Assembly: GCA_031398625.1 (NCBI GenBank) | Contig: JANNNQ010000447.1 | Coordinates: 29,477 to 93,476 of the forward strand | DNA length: 64,000 nt | Reading direction: 5' to 3' | Source of the DNA: CAIUGU01 sp031398625 | Lineage (GTDB): Bacteria; Pseudomonadota; Gammaproteobacteria; Steroidobacterales; Steroidobacteraceae | Shown: piece after piece, positions 56,715 to 64,000 of the stretch | Layout of the letters: every line of letters begins with the position of its first letter | How positions within the stretch are numbered: position 1 is the first letter of the stretch | Notes under the pieces: model-generated | Told to the model about the DNA's origin: nothing | Databases searched by the model: none | Seen by the model: the letters and a program-made list of their open reading frames with translations, nothing else | Translations under genes and position numbers: made by a program

Positions 56715-56901
56715 CGCCGATCTCATCCCGTTGGCCCTGCATTTCGTGGCCAACAACGTTGAGCCTGTACGCAATGCCAACAAGAGCATGCGGTTCGCGA
56801 TGGTGCAGGCCCGGCTCAAGGGCGCAACCGATGAGCAGATCGCGGAGGCTGCGCAGACCAGCCTGGAGGCCGTGGTGGCGCTGATCGGGGCGACGCGATG
56901 A
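56707..56901 (+). CDS. Small helical protein
   Basis: 64 aa, GGAGG upstream. MRFAMVQARLKGATDEQIAEAAQTSLEAV suggests a degenerate HTH. Unknown. Confidence 0.55.
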   Translation: MSDADLIPLALHFVANNVEPVRNANKSMRFAMVQARLKGATDEQIAEAAQTSLEAVVALIGATR

Positions 56902-57227
56902 CCGCGACCCCGTCATCTGTCTCCCGTGCCTTGACTTCGGGTGGTCTGACCAAGTCGAAGTCGCAGCCGTCCCGGATCAGGGGGTTTCGTGAGCACACCA
57001 CCGGGTTCGCGGTGATCGCCACCCAGGGGGCGGACAGCGTCACCGTGTACTGGAAGGAAGCCAGCATCAACCGGGGTCGTGACACGTCATTTCCGAACAT
57101 GGTGCGGGCGGCGGGGATTCTGAGGCGTCGCGGGTATGTGGTGGTGCCGTCCAGTCACGGTCCGGCGAAGCGGTCCATCCTCCTCGTCACCCGCCCAGCC
57201 GAGCCCAGTGAAGGAGAAAGCAAGTGA
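56898..57227 (+). CDS. Hypothetical protein
   Basis: 109 aa, ATG overlapping. Basic, alpha/beta (GFAVIATQGADSVTVYW). Unknown. Confidence 0.55.
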   Translation: MTATPSSVSRALTSGGLTKSKSQPSRIRGFREHTTGFAVIATQGADSVTVYWKEASINRGRDTSFPNMVRAAGILRRRGYVVVPSSHGPAKRSILLVTRPAEPSEGESK

Positions 57228-57601
57228 GCACCGAGACCACCGAGGAACGCATCACCCGGTTGCGGGCGTGGGCCGAGACCTACCGGTTGCGGATGAAGGA
57301 CGGACGCGGGGCGGACACGGTCTACCTCGTTTCCGGGATCGACGGTCACACCCTCGCCGTGGATGACGTCGAGTGGTTGCTGCAGCTAGCCGTGGTGGCA
57401 CCCGAGCCGCTGGAGAGCGACGGGGAACCCACTGTCGGTTCGAGGGTCCGTGACCGTGACGGGGACGTCTGGATCTGTGGCGAGGACGGTCGTTGGGACA
57501 GCAATGCCTCGGCGTACCCCTGCTCGTTCGACGTCATCTTCAAGGACTACGGGCCTCTCTATCTGATCGCAACGAGTCTCGCTGAAGGAGAAGGAAAGTG
57601 A
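57224..57601 (+). CDS. Hypothetical protein
   Basis: 125 aa, GTG overlapping. GSRVRDRDGDVWICGEDGRWD is the repeat-like strand layout seen in many small actinophage proteins. Confidence 0.6.
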   Translation: MSTETTEERITRLRAWAETYRLRMKDGRGADTVYLVSGIDGHTLAVDDVEWLLQLAVVAPEPLESDGEPTVGSRVRDRDGDVWICGEDGRWDSNASAYPCSFDVIFKDYGPLYLIATSLAEGEGK

Positions 57602-57882
57602 CCACCGAAACACCCGAGTCCATCCCCATGGATGCCGCGAACCTCATTGCCCAGATCGTCTCGACGAACGTGTCGAACCTCGCGGCGGTCACGAACAGCA
57701 TTGAGGAGGGCCTCACGGATCGGACGCAGGACGCGGAGGCGACTCTGGCGGCGATCCGGACGGGGATCACCCGCCTGATCGATGGCGATTATGCGCCGAC
57801 GACTGCGGCGCTGGAGCGGGCCCTGTGGCCGTCCATGGATGTCGTTGCGGTGTACCGGGAACGACTGAAGGAGCTGGGCTGA
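57598..57882 (+). CDS. Hypothetical helical protein
   Basis: 94 aa, GTG overlapping. Helical, Thr/Ala-rich. Unknown. Confidence 0.5.
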   Translation: MTTETPESIPMDAANLIAQIVSTNVSNLAAVTNSIEEGLTDRTQDAEATLAAIRTGITRLIDGDYAPTTAALERALWPSMDVVAVYRERLKELG

Positions 57883-58158
57883 ATGGTCCTCAAGTCTGAG
57901 CCGTTTTACTGGCTGGAGTGCGACAAGTGCGGCCGGAGGTCCACCGAGGACGGAGAGTTCGCTGCGTGGGCTGACGGCGGCCAAGCAGAGGGCGACGCCA
58001 TGGACTCTGGTTGGCATGTTGAGGGCGGCCGTCACCTCTGCGAGAAGTGCATCACCCGCTGCCCGGAGTGCCGCGAGGTGCTGGCCGAGGGCGTGACGGT
58101 GTGCTCTGACCCGGAGTGCGCGCCCGACGCTGCCCCTGATGGCCTCGGGACTGTCTAA
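57883..58158 (+). CDS. Zinc-binding hypothetical protein
   Basis: 91 aa directly after the previous stop. CDKCGRR, CEKC, CPECRE and C-x5-C pairs suggest rubredoxin-like zinc sites; GWHVEGGRHLCEKC is common in phages. Confidence 0.6.
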   Translation: MVLKSEPFYWLECDKCGRRSTEDGEFAAWADGGQAEGDAMDSGWHVEGGRHLCEKCITRCPECREVLAEGVTVCSDPECAPDAAPDGLGTV

Positions 58159-58176
58159 CTTCATCCCACATAGACT

Positions 58177-58219
58177 GGGGCTCCTGCCGGCCGGAGAACG
58201 GATCCTCGGCAGGAGCCCC
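58177..58219 (+). promoter_or_regulatory. Leader hairpin before the 58241 gene
   Basis: GGGGCTCCTGCC pairs perfectly with GGCAGGAGCCCC (12 bp). Upstream lies TAACTTCATCCCA (58157-58169), a variant of the -10/start motif at 26090 and 54894, and TAGACT at 58171. Confidence 0.65.
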
Positions 58220-58240
58220 GCTCCAAACGAAAGGACCACC

Positions 58241-58582
58241 GTGAACCCGCCCGAGCGCGTTGACCTCGAAGGCGCAGCCGCCCTCCTCGGCCTCGCCCCC
58301 GCAACGGTGCGGAAGTACGAACGGGAAGGCCGCCCACCCCGGTCAATGTCGGGGCCACTTTTCCCCAAACGGGATGCCAACGGTGAGTTCCTCGCGTCCG
58401 CGCTCCTCGCCTGGCAGAAGCACAGGCCCGGACAGGGCGGCCCGAGTGTGCCGAAGGACAGAGAAGGCACGGCGTGCGACCGGTGCGGGAACGTGGTGGA
58501 GCGCAGGAAGCGTGACCCGAGCGGAGCGATGTTGTGTAAATCCTGTGACTTGCTGGCTGGTGAGGCGGAACTCGGCGGGTAG
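58241..58582 (+). CDS. HTH plus zinc-ribbon protein
   Basis: 113 aa from GTG 58241 (AAAGGA site). LEGAAALLGLAPATVRKYEREGRPP is a MerR/excisionase-type HTH; CDRCGN and CKSC form a C-terminal ribbon. Probable regulator. Confidence 0.65.
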   Translation: MNPPERVDLEGAAALLGLAPATVRKYEREGRPPRSMSGPLFPKRDANGEFLASALLAWQKHRPGQGGPSVPKDREGTACDRCGNVVERRKRDPSGAMLCKSCDLLAGEAELGG

Positions 58583-58655
58583 CCTCCTCCTCTCGGGGGT
58601 GGCGTAGAACGGTGCTGGGCGTCAACCCTCGTACGCCTTTCGCGGGGCAACCAAC

Positions 58656-58687
58656 GGGCGGGTAGACCTTCGAGTCTGCCCGCCCTT
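58656..58687 (+). terminator. Intrinsic terminator
   Basis: GGGCGGGTAGAC pairs with GTCTGCCCGCCC (one wobble), followed by TTGTG. Separates the small-gene operon from operator H. Confidence 0.65.
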
Positions 58688-58693
58688 GTGCAT

Positions 58694-58728
58694 CCACGAT
58701 CGGTGCATCGGTGATCTACGATTGATAG
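58694..58728. promoter_or_regulatory. Dual operator H
   Basis: CCACGATCGGTGC (58694-58706) and CTACGATTGATAG (58716-58728), 9 bp apart; the first copy is degenerate. Confidence 0.65.
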
Positions 58729-58748
58729 ACTTCACGCACAGAAGAAAC

Positions 58749-58772
58749 CCCGGCGCCGCTGTAACGGCCCGG
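58749..58772 (+). promoter_or_regulatory. Leader hairpin after operator H
   Basis: CCCGGCGCCG pairs with CGGCCCGGG around CTGTAA with one bulge. Confidence 0.5.
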
Positions 58773-58802
58773 GAGTGGCCAACCCGTGTGCGAGAGGTCG
58801 AC

Positions 58803-59699
58803 ATGAACGACGGTACATCCATCCCAAGCCAAAGAACAGACAGCGAACCGGTCGAGCACTGGCTCCCGATCGCTGGGTACGAAGGTCGCTATGAGGTGTC
58901 GGATCGAGGTCGAGTCAGAAGCCTCCGGCGCCAGTCGAGCGCTGGGAAGTGGCTCTCCCCGAGTTTCGTCGCGGCCTTCGCTGAAACAACAAGGACGGGC
59001 ATCGGTATGCGAGTCCGCCTCATGAAGGACTCGAAAACCCGGAAGTACTACGTCCATCGCCTGGTAGCAACGGCGTTCCTCGGTTGTCCCTCGGGATCGG
59101 CGGTATTTCACCAGGACGGGGACTACACCAACTGCGCCGTCGAAAACTTGTTCTTCCACGGACGCGTCTGCGTTACCCCGGACTGCGGGCGACCGTTCAA
59201 CAGCCTCGGCCTGTGCAGCACCTGCTACAGCAGGAAGAAGCGGCCCGTTTGGCAATGGCACAAATTGTCGGACATCAACCCCGAGAACCGCAAGGGAGTC
59301 TGCGACATCTGTGGGCCAGTGAAGGTCATTAGGGACAGCAGGAAGGGAGAACCGATTTGGACTTGCTGGACCGTGAAGAGGCGGGCGCAGCGCAAGCGCC
59401 AGGCGCGGCTTTATGGTCGAACGCCCCAGCAATTGGACCAGCAGTTGGCCAAACAGAACGGGCGCTGCGCTATCTGCCAGAAGGCCAAGCCGCAACTCAG
59501 TCTCGACCACGACCATACGACCGGCGCGATGCGCGACTTCCTCTGTCACGGATGCAACACGGGCATTGGCTTCTTGGGTGACAGTCCCCAGGTGGCCCGT
59601 GCTGCTGCGGCGTATCTGGAACGGCATGCTCAGATGGAGTTGCCTCTCGGTCAGCGGCTGAATGTGACTCCCCCGAGGAGCGCCCGGTCCAAGGCATGA
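58803..59699 (+). CDS. NUMOD4/HNH nuclease fused to an endonuclease VII domain
   Basis: 298 aa. HWLPIAGYEGRYEVSDRGRVRSL is NUMOD4; YVHRLVATAFLG and the DYTNCAVENLFF region resemble HNH_3. After a zinc ribbon, CAICQKAKPQLSLDHDHTTGAMRDFLCHGCNTGIG is the endonuclease VII fold, which resolves DNA junctions. Two nuclease units in one chain suggest a homing element before the tail-fibre genes. GAGAGG precedes the ATG. Confidence 0.85.
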   Translation: MNDGTSIPSQRTDSEPVEHWLPIAGYEGRYEVSDRGRVRSLRRQSSAGKWLSPSFVAAFAETTRTGIGMRVRLMKDSKTRKYYVHRLVATAFLGCPSGSAVFHQDGDYTNCAVENLFFHGRVCVTPDCGRPFNSLGLCSTCYSRKKRPVWQWHKLSDINPENRKGVCDICGPVKVIRDSRKGEPIWTCWTVKRRAQRKRQARLYGRTPQQLDQQLAKQNGRCAICQKAKPQLSLDHDHTTGAMRDFLCHGCNTGIGFLGDSPQVARAAAAYLERHAQMELPLGQRLNVTPPRSARSKA

Positions 59700-59728
59700 T
59701 CCGTAGACGCTACATGCATGAACGATAG
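59694..59728. promoter_or_regulatory. Dual operator I before the tail-fibre genes
   Basis: GCATGATCCGTAG (59694-59706) and GCATGAACGATAG (59716-59728), 9 bp apart; the second copy is the weakest of the set. It overlaps the nuclease stop codon. Confidence 0.55.
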
Positions 59729-59791
59729 ATCCCTCGGCTACGATGACCGTGGGGATCGGGACGCCATGTCGGTACGTCCTTTGGAGCATCT

Positions 59792-60151
59792 ATGGCTCGC
59801 GCGATCTTCCCAGCCACGAACGACAGCCTCGTGCTGTCTGTCGGCGGATTCCCTCAGGCCGGGATCCCGGTGAAAATCTACAGCCGCCAGAGTGGCGGCA
59901 CCCAGATCACCGACCTTACCTACGTGGGCGCCGATGGTGTGACCATCGGGTCCGCTGTCCCGAGCGGAATCCTCACCTCGGACAGCAACGGCCTCCTCCC
60001 CGCGTTCGCTGGCCCCGACGCGGGCCCGACCACGGTGTTTGGCGACCACGGCATGTCAGGTGAACGCCTCGCCCTCACCGCCGACCCCACAACAACCATG
60101 GCCACCGCCAGCGGTGCAGCCGCTGGCCTCGCAATCGTCTTCGGAGGCTGA
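59792..60151 (+). CDS. Probable small structural (tail-associated) protein
   Basis: 119 aa with TTTGGAG site. Beta-rich, Gly/Thr/Ala-rich (AGIPVKIYSRQSGGTQIT); no lysine-rich or catalytic features. Located directly before tail proteins. Confidence 0.6.
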   Translation: MARAIFPATNDSLVLSVGGFPQAGIPVKIYSRQSGGTQITDLTYVGADGVTIGSAVPSGILTSDSNGLLPAFAGPDAGPTTVFGDHGMSGERLALTADPTTTMATASGAAAGLAIVFGG

Positions 60152-60154
60152 GTC

Positions 60155-60511
60155 ATGCCCGCAGATTTCAAGCAGGGGACCAACCTCCTCGGCTCAACGC
60201 TGAACCCGACCGTCAACGCAGTACCCACCTCCGAGGGCACGATCTACACCGTGCCTGCCCTCTCGGGAACCAAAGTGGCCTCGGCCGTTGTGCACAACGA
60301 GTCCGGTTCCACCATCGCCTCGGTGGCCATCTTCAAGACCCCCACTGGCGGGACGAAGCGGCGGATCTCCTACGTCACCAACCTGACAGCAGGGGACAGC
60401 ACCAGCGTCTTCGAGCTGGTCGGGCAGTTCCTGGAGGCTGGCTGCGTGATCTCGGCAGTGGCCTCCGCGTCCGGCGTGGCTCTCGACCTGACCGGTGTGG
60501 TGTCCTCGTGA
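60155..60511 (+). CDS. Probable small structural (tail-associated) protein
   Basis: 118 aa. Beta-rich (GTKVASAVVHNESGSTIASV), small-residue-rich, like head-decoration or tail-fibre adaptor proteins. Stop overlaps the next GTG by 4 nt. Confidence 0.6.
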   Translation: MPADFKQGTNLLGSTLNPTVNAVPTSEGTIYTVPALSGTKVASAVVHNESGSTIASVAIFKTPTGGTKRRISYVTNLTAGDSTSVFELVGQFLEAGCVISAVASASGVALDLTGVVSS

Positions 60512-61986
60512 CCCGACCGAGTCGGCGGAATCCCCGCCCCACCGAGGTCGATATCGCCGCGGCTCGTACGCCGCTGCGGGGTCGGGATCTGCCCGGTGTC
60601 AGCGAGTTGTCGGTGATGGCGACACCGCCGACGTACACCGCTGGCGTCGCGAATGCGGCCACCGCGATCTCTCCAGTGCGGTCGATCTCCCCGAACGACA
60701 AAGCGGCCATCACTTACTTCGGCGGGAAACCCGCGACGTCGGCCAGTATCAACAACTTCATGGGCATTGGCCTGGATCCGGCCTATCCGCTTGTGGGCAC
60801 CCCGCCGCCGTGGGCGGCAGAGATCTACTCGGACACGATGAACATTGAACCGGTGTTCTCAGCGAACAACTCGGTGGCCACGTGCTACCGCTTGATCGTT
60901 GACGGACAGCTCACCACGGCAGGCACCAATGGGGCCGTCGCGGGGCACGCCACCACCTCCCTCTACCGGGATTTGTACACGTTCTCCACGTCCAAGCTGC
61001 GGCATTTTCGGCTGGAGATGGAGGGCGGAAGCCGCTTCGCCGGGTTCAATGTCGATTCCACGGCCACGGTGACGCGAACCCCAGACGAGGATCTCACCAT
61101 CATCGTCGGCGATAGCTTCACCGAACCCACGATCCGGGACACGGGCATCGCCACGTTCTCAAAGTGGGACGGGTGGGCTGGGGTCTTCGGCCGCGCCATC
61201 GGAGCCCGCAACCTGATGATGTCCGGCAGCGGTGGCACCGGGTACCTCAATCCGGGCACCGGTGGGCGGGTCAAGCTTCGTGACCGGTTCGCCACCGACG
61301 TGGTTGCCTATAACCCCAAGCGGGTTTTCTTCTCGATGGGCATCAACGATGCCAACCGCGAGGCAGGCAGTCCGTCCTACACCGCTCAGATGTGCTACGA
61401 CGAATGCACCACCCTGTTCGCCCTCGCCAAGTCGTCGCTGCCGTACACCGACTTCAATGTCATGTCACCCTGGACGGCGAAAGACGGTGCAACGTCGAGT
61501 ATCTACGCGTTCACCGAAGCGATCGCAGCTGCAGCCGCCGCAGCCGGGTTCCTGTTCTTCGACGTAGCCGCCATGGTCCCTCGACCGCTGCGGGTAACCA
61601 CCACCCTCGCCTCCGCCTACGCCAGTGGCAGCTCCATCTCGACCGTTGCACCCCTGCCCGTCGGTTCGTCCGTCATCGTGGGCACCATGGCATGGGGCAC
61701 CACCCCGGCAACTGTTGGCGGTGGAACCATCACCGGCGTGACGGGGTCCGGGCCCTACGCAACCACGTTCGGCGCGACGGTCGCCTCCGGAGCCATTGCC
61801 TCCGGCAGTACGGTCAGCACCCTCGGCCGGGCCTGGACGTGGGGCGGCGGGCGGCAAGGGGCAACCAACGGCCTCGGCCCCTCCGACTTCGACATCTCCG
61901 ACGACAGCACCCACCCCACCGTCCTGGGGCACAAGAAGGCCGGGCGCGCCGCGTTCCAGGCGTACGCTTCCCAGCTCGCTCACTGA
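60508..61986 (+). CDS. Tail protein with SGNH/GDSL hydrolase domain
   Basis: 492 aa. N-terminal 190 residues are beta-rich (virion attachment). The hydrolase has VGDSFTEP (block I Ser), MMSGSGGTGY (Gly), FFSMGINDANR (Asn) and DDSTHPTVLGH (Asp-x-x-His). Probably deacetylates or cleaves host surface polysaccharide during adsorption. Confidence 0.85.
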   Translation: MTRPSRRNPRPTEVDIAAARTPLRGRDLPGVSELSVMATPPTYTAGVANAATAISPVRSISPNDKAAITYFGGKPATSASINNFMGIGLDPAYPLVGTPPPWAAEIYSDTMNIEPVFSANNSVATCYRLIVDGQLTTAGTNGAVAGHATTSLYRDLYTFSTSKLRHFRLEMEGGSRFAGFNVDSTATVTRTPDEDLTIIVGDSFTEPTIRDTGIATFSKWDGWAGVFGRAIGARNLMMSGSGGTGYLNPGTGGRVKLRDRFATDVVAYNPKRVFFSMGINDANREAGSPSYTAQMCYDECTTLFALAKSSLPYTDFNVMSPWTAKDGATSSIYAFTEAIAAAAAAAGFLFFDVAAMVPRPLRVTTTLASAYASGSSISTVAPLPVGSSVIVGTMAWGTTPATVGGGTITGVTGSGPYATTFGATVASGAIASGSTVSTLGRAWTWGGGRQGATNGLGPSDFDISDDSTHPTVLGHKKAGRAAFQAYASQLAH

Positions 61987-61988
61987 TC

Positions 61989-63563
61989 ATGGTGCGCCGA
62001 ACTCGCCTGAATCCCCTCGCAACGAGGGCAGAAGCCCAGCCCGCCACCGATGTCTCCGCCGCCGATCCCCAGTTCGGCTCAACCCGAGATCTGGTCCAGA
62101 TCATGAACGCCGTCGCGCACGTCATTGCGGCGGGCGGCGGGACCGTGCGGGTGATGCGCGAGGACGGCCCGTGGTCGATCGGCCGGCGCGTCGTCGGGCA
62201 ACAGAAGGAGGGCGGGATCCTCATCGAGGACCCCAACGTCACTCTCTATTCCGACGGCGCAGTCCTGAACCTGACCAGCAATTGCGACTTCATCCGCATC
62301 CGCTCGACGTTCGGTGCTCAGGTCACGATCACCGCGGACACGCTCATCTCTGACACCACCCTCGAAGTCACCTCCAGTGCAACGTTCACGGTCGGGCAGC
62401 GGGTGTTCCTCCGGCTCGGGCAAGCCGCGTACGACGCCGCGGAACCGGACTTCTGGCTTCACGCCAAAGTCAGCGCAGTCCCCGACGGTACGCATATCAC
62501 CCTGGACCGACCGGTTGGGTATGCGTTGAGCGTCGCTGCGACACCAACCGTGTCCCAGCGGTCAGCGGCACCGGTTACGAAGATGGCGGAGAACATCCGG
62601 ATCGCCGGGACATGGAACCTGGTCAACCCGATGACTGGCGGCGCGAACGCCGAGTCGGGGATCAGCATCCAGCATGGCCGGAACATCACCATCGACTCGG
62701 TATCCGGCACCGACCCCGGCGCGGGCGTTGTCATCGCCCAGTTCGTGGACAACCTGACGATCGGGACTGTCATCTGCCCGCAGTCGTCCAAGCAGAACGG
62801 GCAGGCATCGAAAGGCCGGGTGCTCGGTATCGCCGAGTGTCGCGGTGTATCGATTGGCATCATCGAGGCCGATGCTTTCCAAGGCCCCGCTCTGGCGATC
62901 GAGGCGCGCTGTGAAGGCGTCAGCATCAAACAGCTGATCCTGCGCAACACCCACACCGGTCGGGACAACGCCGGTTCTGCCCTCATCTCTGGACTCGGTA
63001 ACAGCCGACCGCAGATCGACAGCCTGCACATGACCGGGAACGGGTCGTACGTCTACGACACCGGGGGCAGCAACGGCAACGCTGCCAGCATCGACGAGGC
63101 GTACTTCTACACCGGCACCCGCCCGATCCTCGCCACTCTGGGCATCATCAACAGGCGTGTCTACGTCGATGGACTGCTGTTCCAGACACGCAACGTGTGG
63201 CGCAAGGCGATCCCGCTGACGCCGAGCATGTCCGCTGTCGTGGTCACGTTGCCCGCCGGCCAGATCGCTCGGGCCAGGTTGCTGGCCACAACCCTCACTG
63301 GTGTCAGCAGCATCCGTCTCGGATCAACGGCAGCAGTGAGTCCGAACCTCGTCACCGACATGACTGCTGGGGTGACGAGCAACCCGAGCCAAGGGTCGGG
63401 GTTCGGCGCCGGTTACAACGTCTCCAACGACACTGGCAAGCGGGTCGTCATCACGACCGATGGGACGGTCCCTGCCGATGCGTACCTGATCGTCGACGTG
63501 GACTACTTCGCTGATCCAGCGGCAGCCGGTGACGATGACTTGCGGTCGATGCTCGGCATCTGA
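61989..63563 (+). CDS. Tailspike/fibre with pectate-lyase-like beta-helix
   Basis: 524 aa. FGSTRDLVQIMNAVAHVIAAGGGTVRV opens a pectate-lyase-3-type superhelix; repeated strands (NITIDSVSG, NLTIGTVIC, GVSIGIIEA) form the helix; the last 100 residues are a separate cap. Binds or degrades cell-surface glycans. Confidence 0.8.
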   Translation: MVRRTRLNPLATRAEAQPATDVSAADPQFGSTRDLVQIMNAVAHVIAAGGGTVRVMREDGPWSIGRRVVGQQKEGGILIEDPNVTLYSDGAVLNLTSNCDFIRIRSTFGAQVTITADTLISDTTLEVTSSATFTVGQRVFLRLGQAAYDAAEPDFWLHAKVSAVPDGTHITLDRPVGYALSVAATPTVSQRSAAPVTKMAENIRIAGTWNLVNPMTGGANAESGISIQHGRNITIDSVSGTDPGAGVVIAQFVDNLTIGTVICPQSSKQNGQASKGRVLGIAECRGVSIGIIEADAFQGPALAIEARCEGVSIKQLILRNTHTGRDNAGSALISGLGNSRPQIDSLHMTGNGSYVYDTGGSNGNAASIDEAYFYTGTRPILATLGIINRRVYVDGLLFQTRNVWRKAIPLTPSMSAVVVTLPAGQIARARLLATTLTGVSSIRLGSTAAVSPNLVTDMTAGVTSNPSQGSGFGAGYNVSNDTGKRVVITTDGTVPADAYLIVDVDYFADPAAAGDDDLRSMLGI

Positions 63564-64000
63564 CCGGGATGGGCGTCTGCATCTTGCTGATTGACCAGAT
63601 CCTCGAATCCTCGAGCGCTGGCTGCGCCGATTGCGGTCACCACAAGCGCGATCGCGAACGCAAAGCCCTTGTCCTCGACGGGCGTCCCGAACGGGAGGAA
63701 CGCCACCATCACGCACGTGAGCGCCCTAATCGTGGTGTGTGCGGGCCGGATCCCGAATCGTCTACCAGTACGCAGACAGCAGGCCAGCAAGGTCCACAGG
63801 AAGATGACTAGGATCGCTGTTCCAATTAGCCCGAACTTCGCCACGGTCAGCAGTGGGGTGTCCAACGTGAAGGCGCCCGTTGCGTAAGTGTGCCCTGGGC
63901 CGGTTCCAAACCAGGTATGAGTGCGCCACGCCTCGGCGGCGTACTCGTAGGCAAGTGAACGCTGACCGTATGACAGGTCCGCTTGACCGTCCCCGTTGAG
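63503..64000 (-). CDS. O-antigen ligase/polymerase-like protein, C-terminal part
   Basis: The frame is open to the right edge, so the start is outside. RSLAYEYAAEAW and FGTGPGHTY are the conserved periplasmic loop of Wzy/WaaL-type proteins, followed by two TM segments (LIGTAILVIFLWTLLACCL and VMVAFLPFG...ALVVTAIGAA). It converges on the tailspike with 61 bp overlap. May be a surface-altering phage cargo gene or the beginning of other DNA. Confidence 0.65.
   Translation of the reverse strand, partial: LNGDGQADLSYGQRSLAYEYAAEAWRTHTWFGTGPGHTYATGAFTLDTPLLTVAKFGLIGTAILVIFLWTLLACCLRTGRRFGIRPAHTTIRALTCVMVAFLPFGTPVEDKGFAFAIALVVTAIGAASARGFEDLVNQQDADAHPGQMPSIDRKSSSPAAAGSAK

Overview
The window is a 64 kb piece of a temperate, tailed (siphovirus-like) actinobacteriophage genome. 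The DNA is GC-rich throughout. Starts are mostly GTG or ATG overlapping the previous TGA by 4 nt. The attachment core is the 3' half of a tRNA-Lys(UUU) gene, and several protein types (Lsr2-like, DUF4326, DUF2637, DUF6907-like) are typical of high-GC Actinomycetota. No rRNA, complete tRNA or CRISPR array was seen. The attachment region keeps arm-type repeat pairs on both sides of its core, so it looks like an intact attP (free or circularly permuted phage genome) rather than a prophage end.

Layout. 0-3.8 kb: end of a tail protein, endolysin, holin-type membrane proteins and small late genes, closed by a terminator. 3.8-4.1 kb: attP. 4.2-6.8 kb (minus strand): integrase, ImmA-like protease, XRE-type repressor. 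7.1-20.1 kb: rightward early genes for an Xis/Cro-like protein, Sak4-like ATPase, Gam-like protein, RusA, ASCH, HNH, a divergent C5 methyltransferase, a DpdA-type transglycosylase with a QueF-like reductase (7-deazaguanine DNA modification), DUF4326, an MmcB-like nuclease and a Gp37/Gp68 protein. 20.3-25.9 kb: replication (HTH replication protein, DnaC-like loader, intein-bearing DnaB) and an N6-adenine methyltransferase. 26.1-36.5 kb: many small genes plus SSB, sliding clamp, an HNH nuclease, an Lsr2-like protein and a lipoprotein. 36.5-41.2 kb: mostly leftward genes, including a T5orf172/XRE fusion and a paralogous XRE regulator. 41.3-47.6 kb: a module resembling mycelial-conjugation genes of actinobacterial plasmids and integrative elements: FtsK/TraB-like translocase, a cluster of TGAGACG repeats, DUF2637 membrane protein, YdjM-like membrane hydrolase and a basic low-complexity protein. 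47.5-51.3 kb: small and large terminase; the large subunit carries an apparent class 3 intein inside its Walker A motif. 51.3-58.6 kb: small accessory genes of unknown function on both strands. 58.8-63.6 kb: homing-type nuclease, two small structural proteins, an SGNH-hydrolase tail protein and a beta-helix tailspike. The right edge holds the 3' end of a leftward O-antigen-ligase-like gene. Portal, capsid and most tail genes lie outside the window.

Regulation. Nine places carry two copies of a 13-bp imperfect palindrome (roughly CTACGRWTCGTAG) separated by exactly 9 bp (22 bp centre to centre). They sit in or beside promoters at 6.98, 7.09, 10.92, 17.0, 20.13, 26.07, 54.87, 58.71 and 59.71 kb. 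They look like operators through which one lytic repressor controls early, middle and tail-fibre genes. Two of these promoters place the -10 hexamer 6 nt from the ATG, implying leaderless mRNAs. Many other promoters are followed by a strong GC hairpin before the first gene.

The features most worth following up are the dual-operator network, the conjugation-like translocase with its repeat cluster, the DpdA/QueF-like pair, and the terminase intein.
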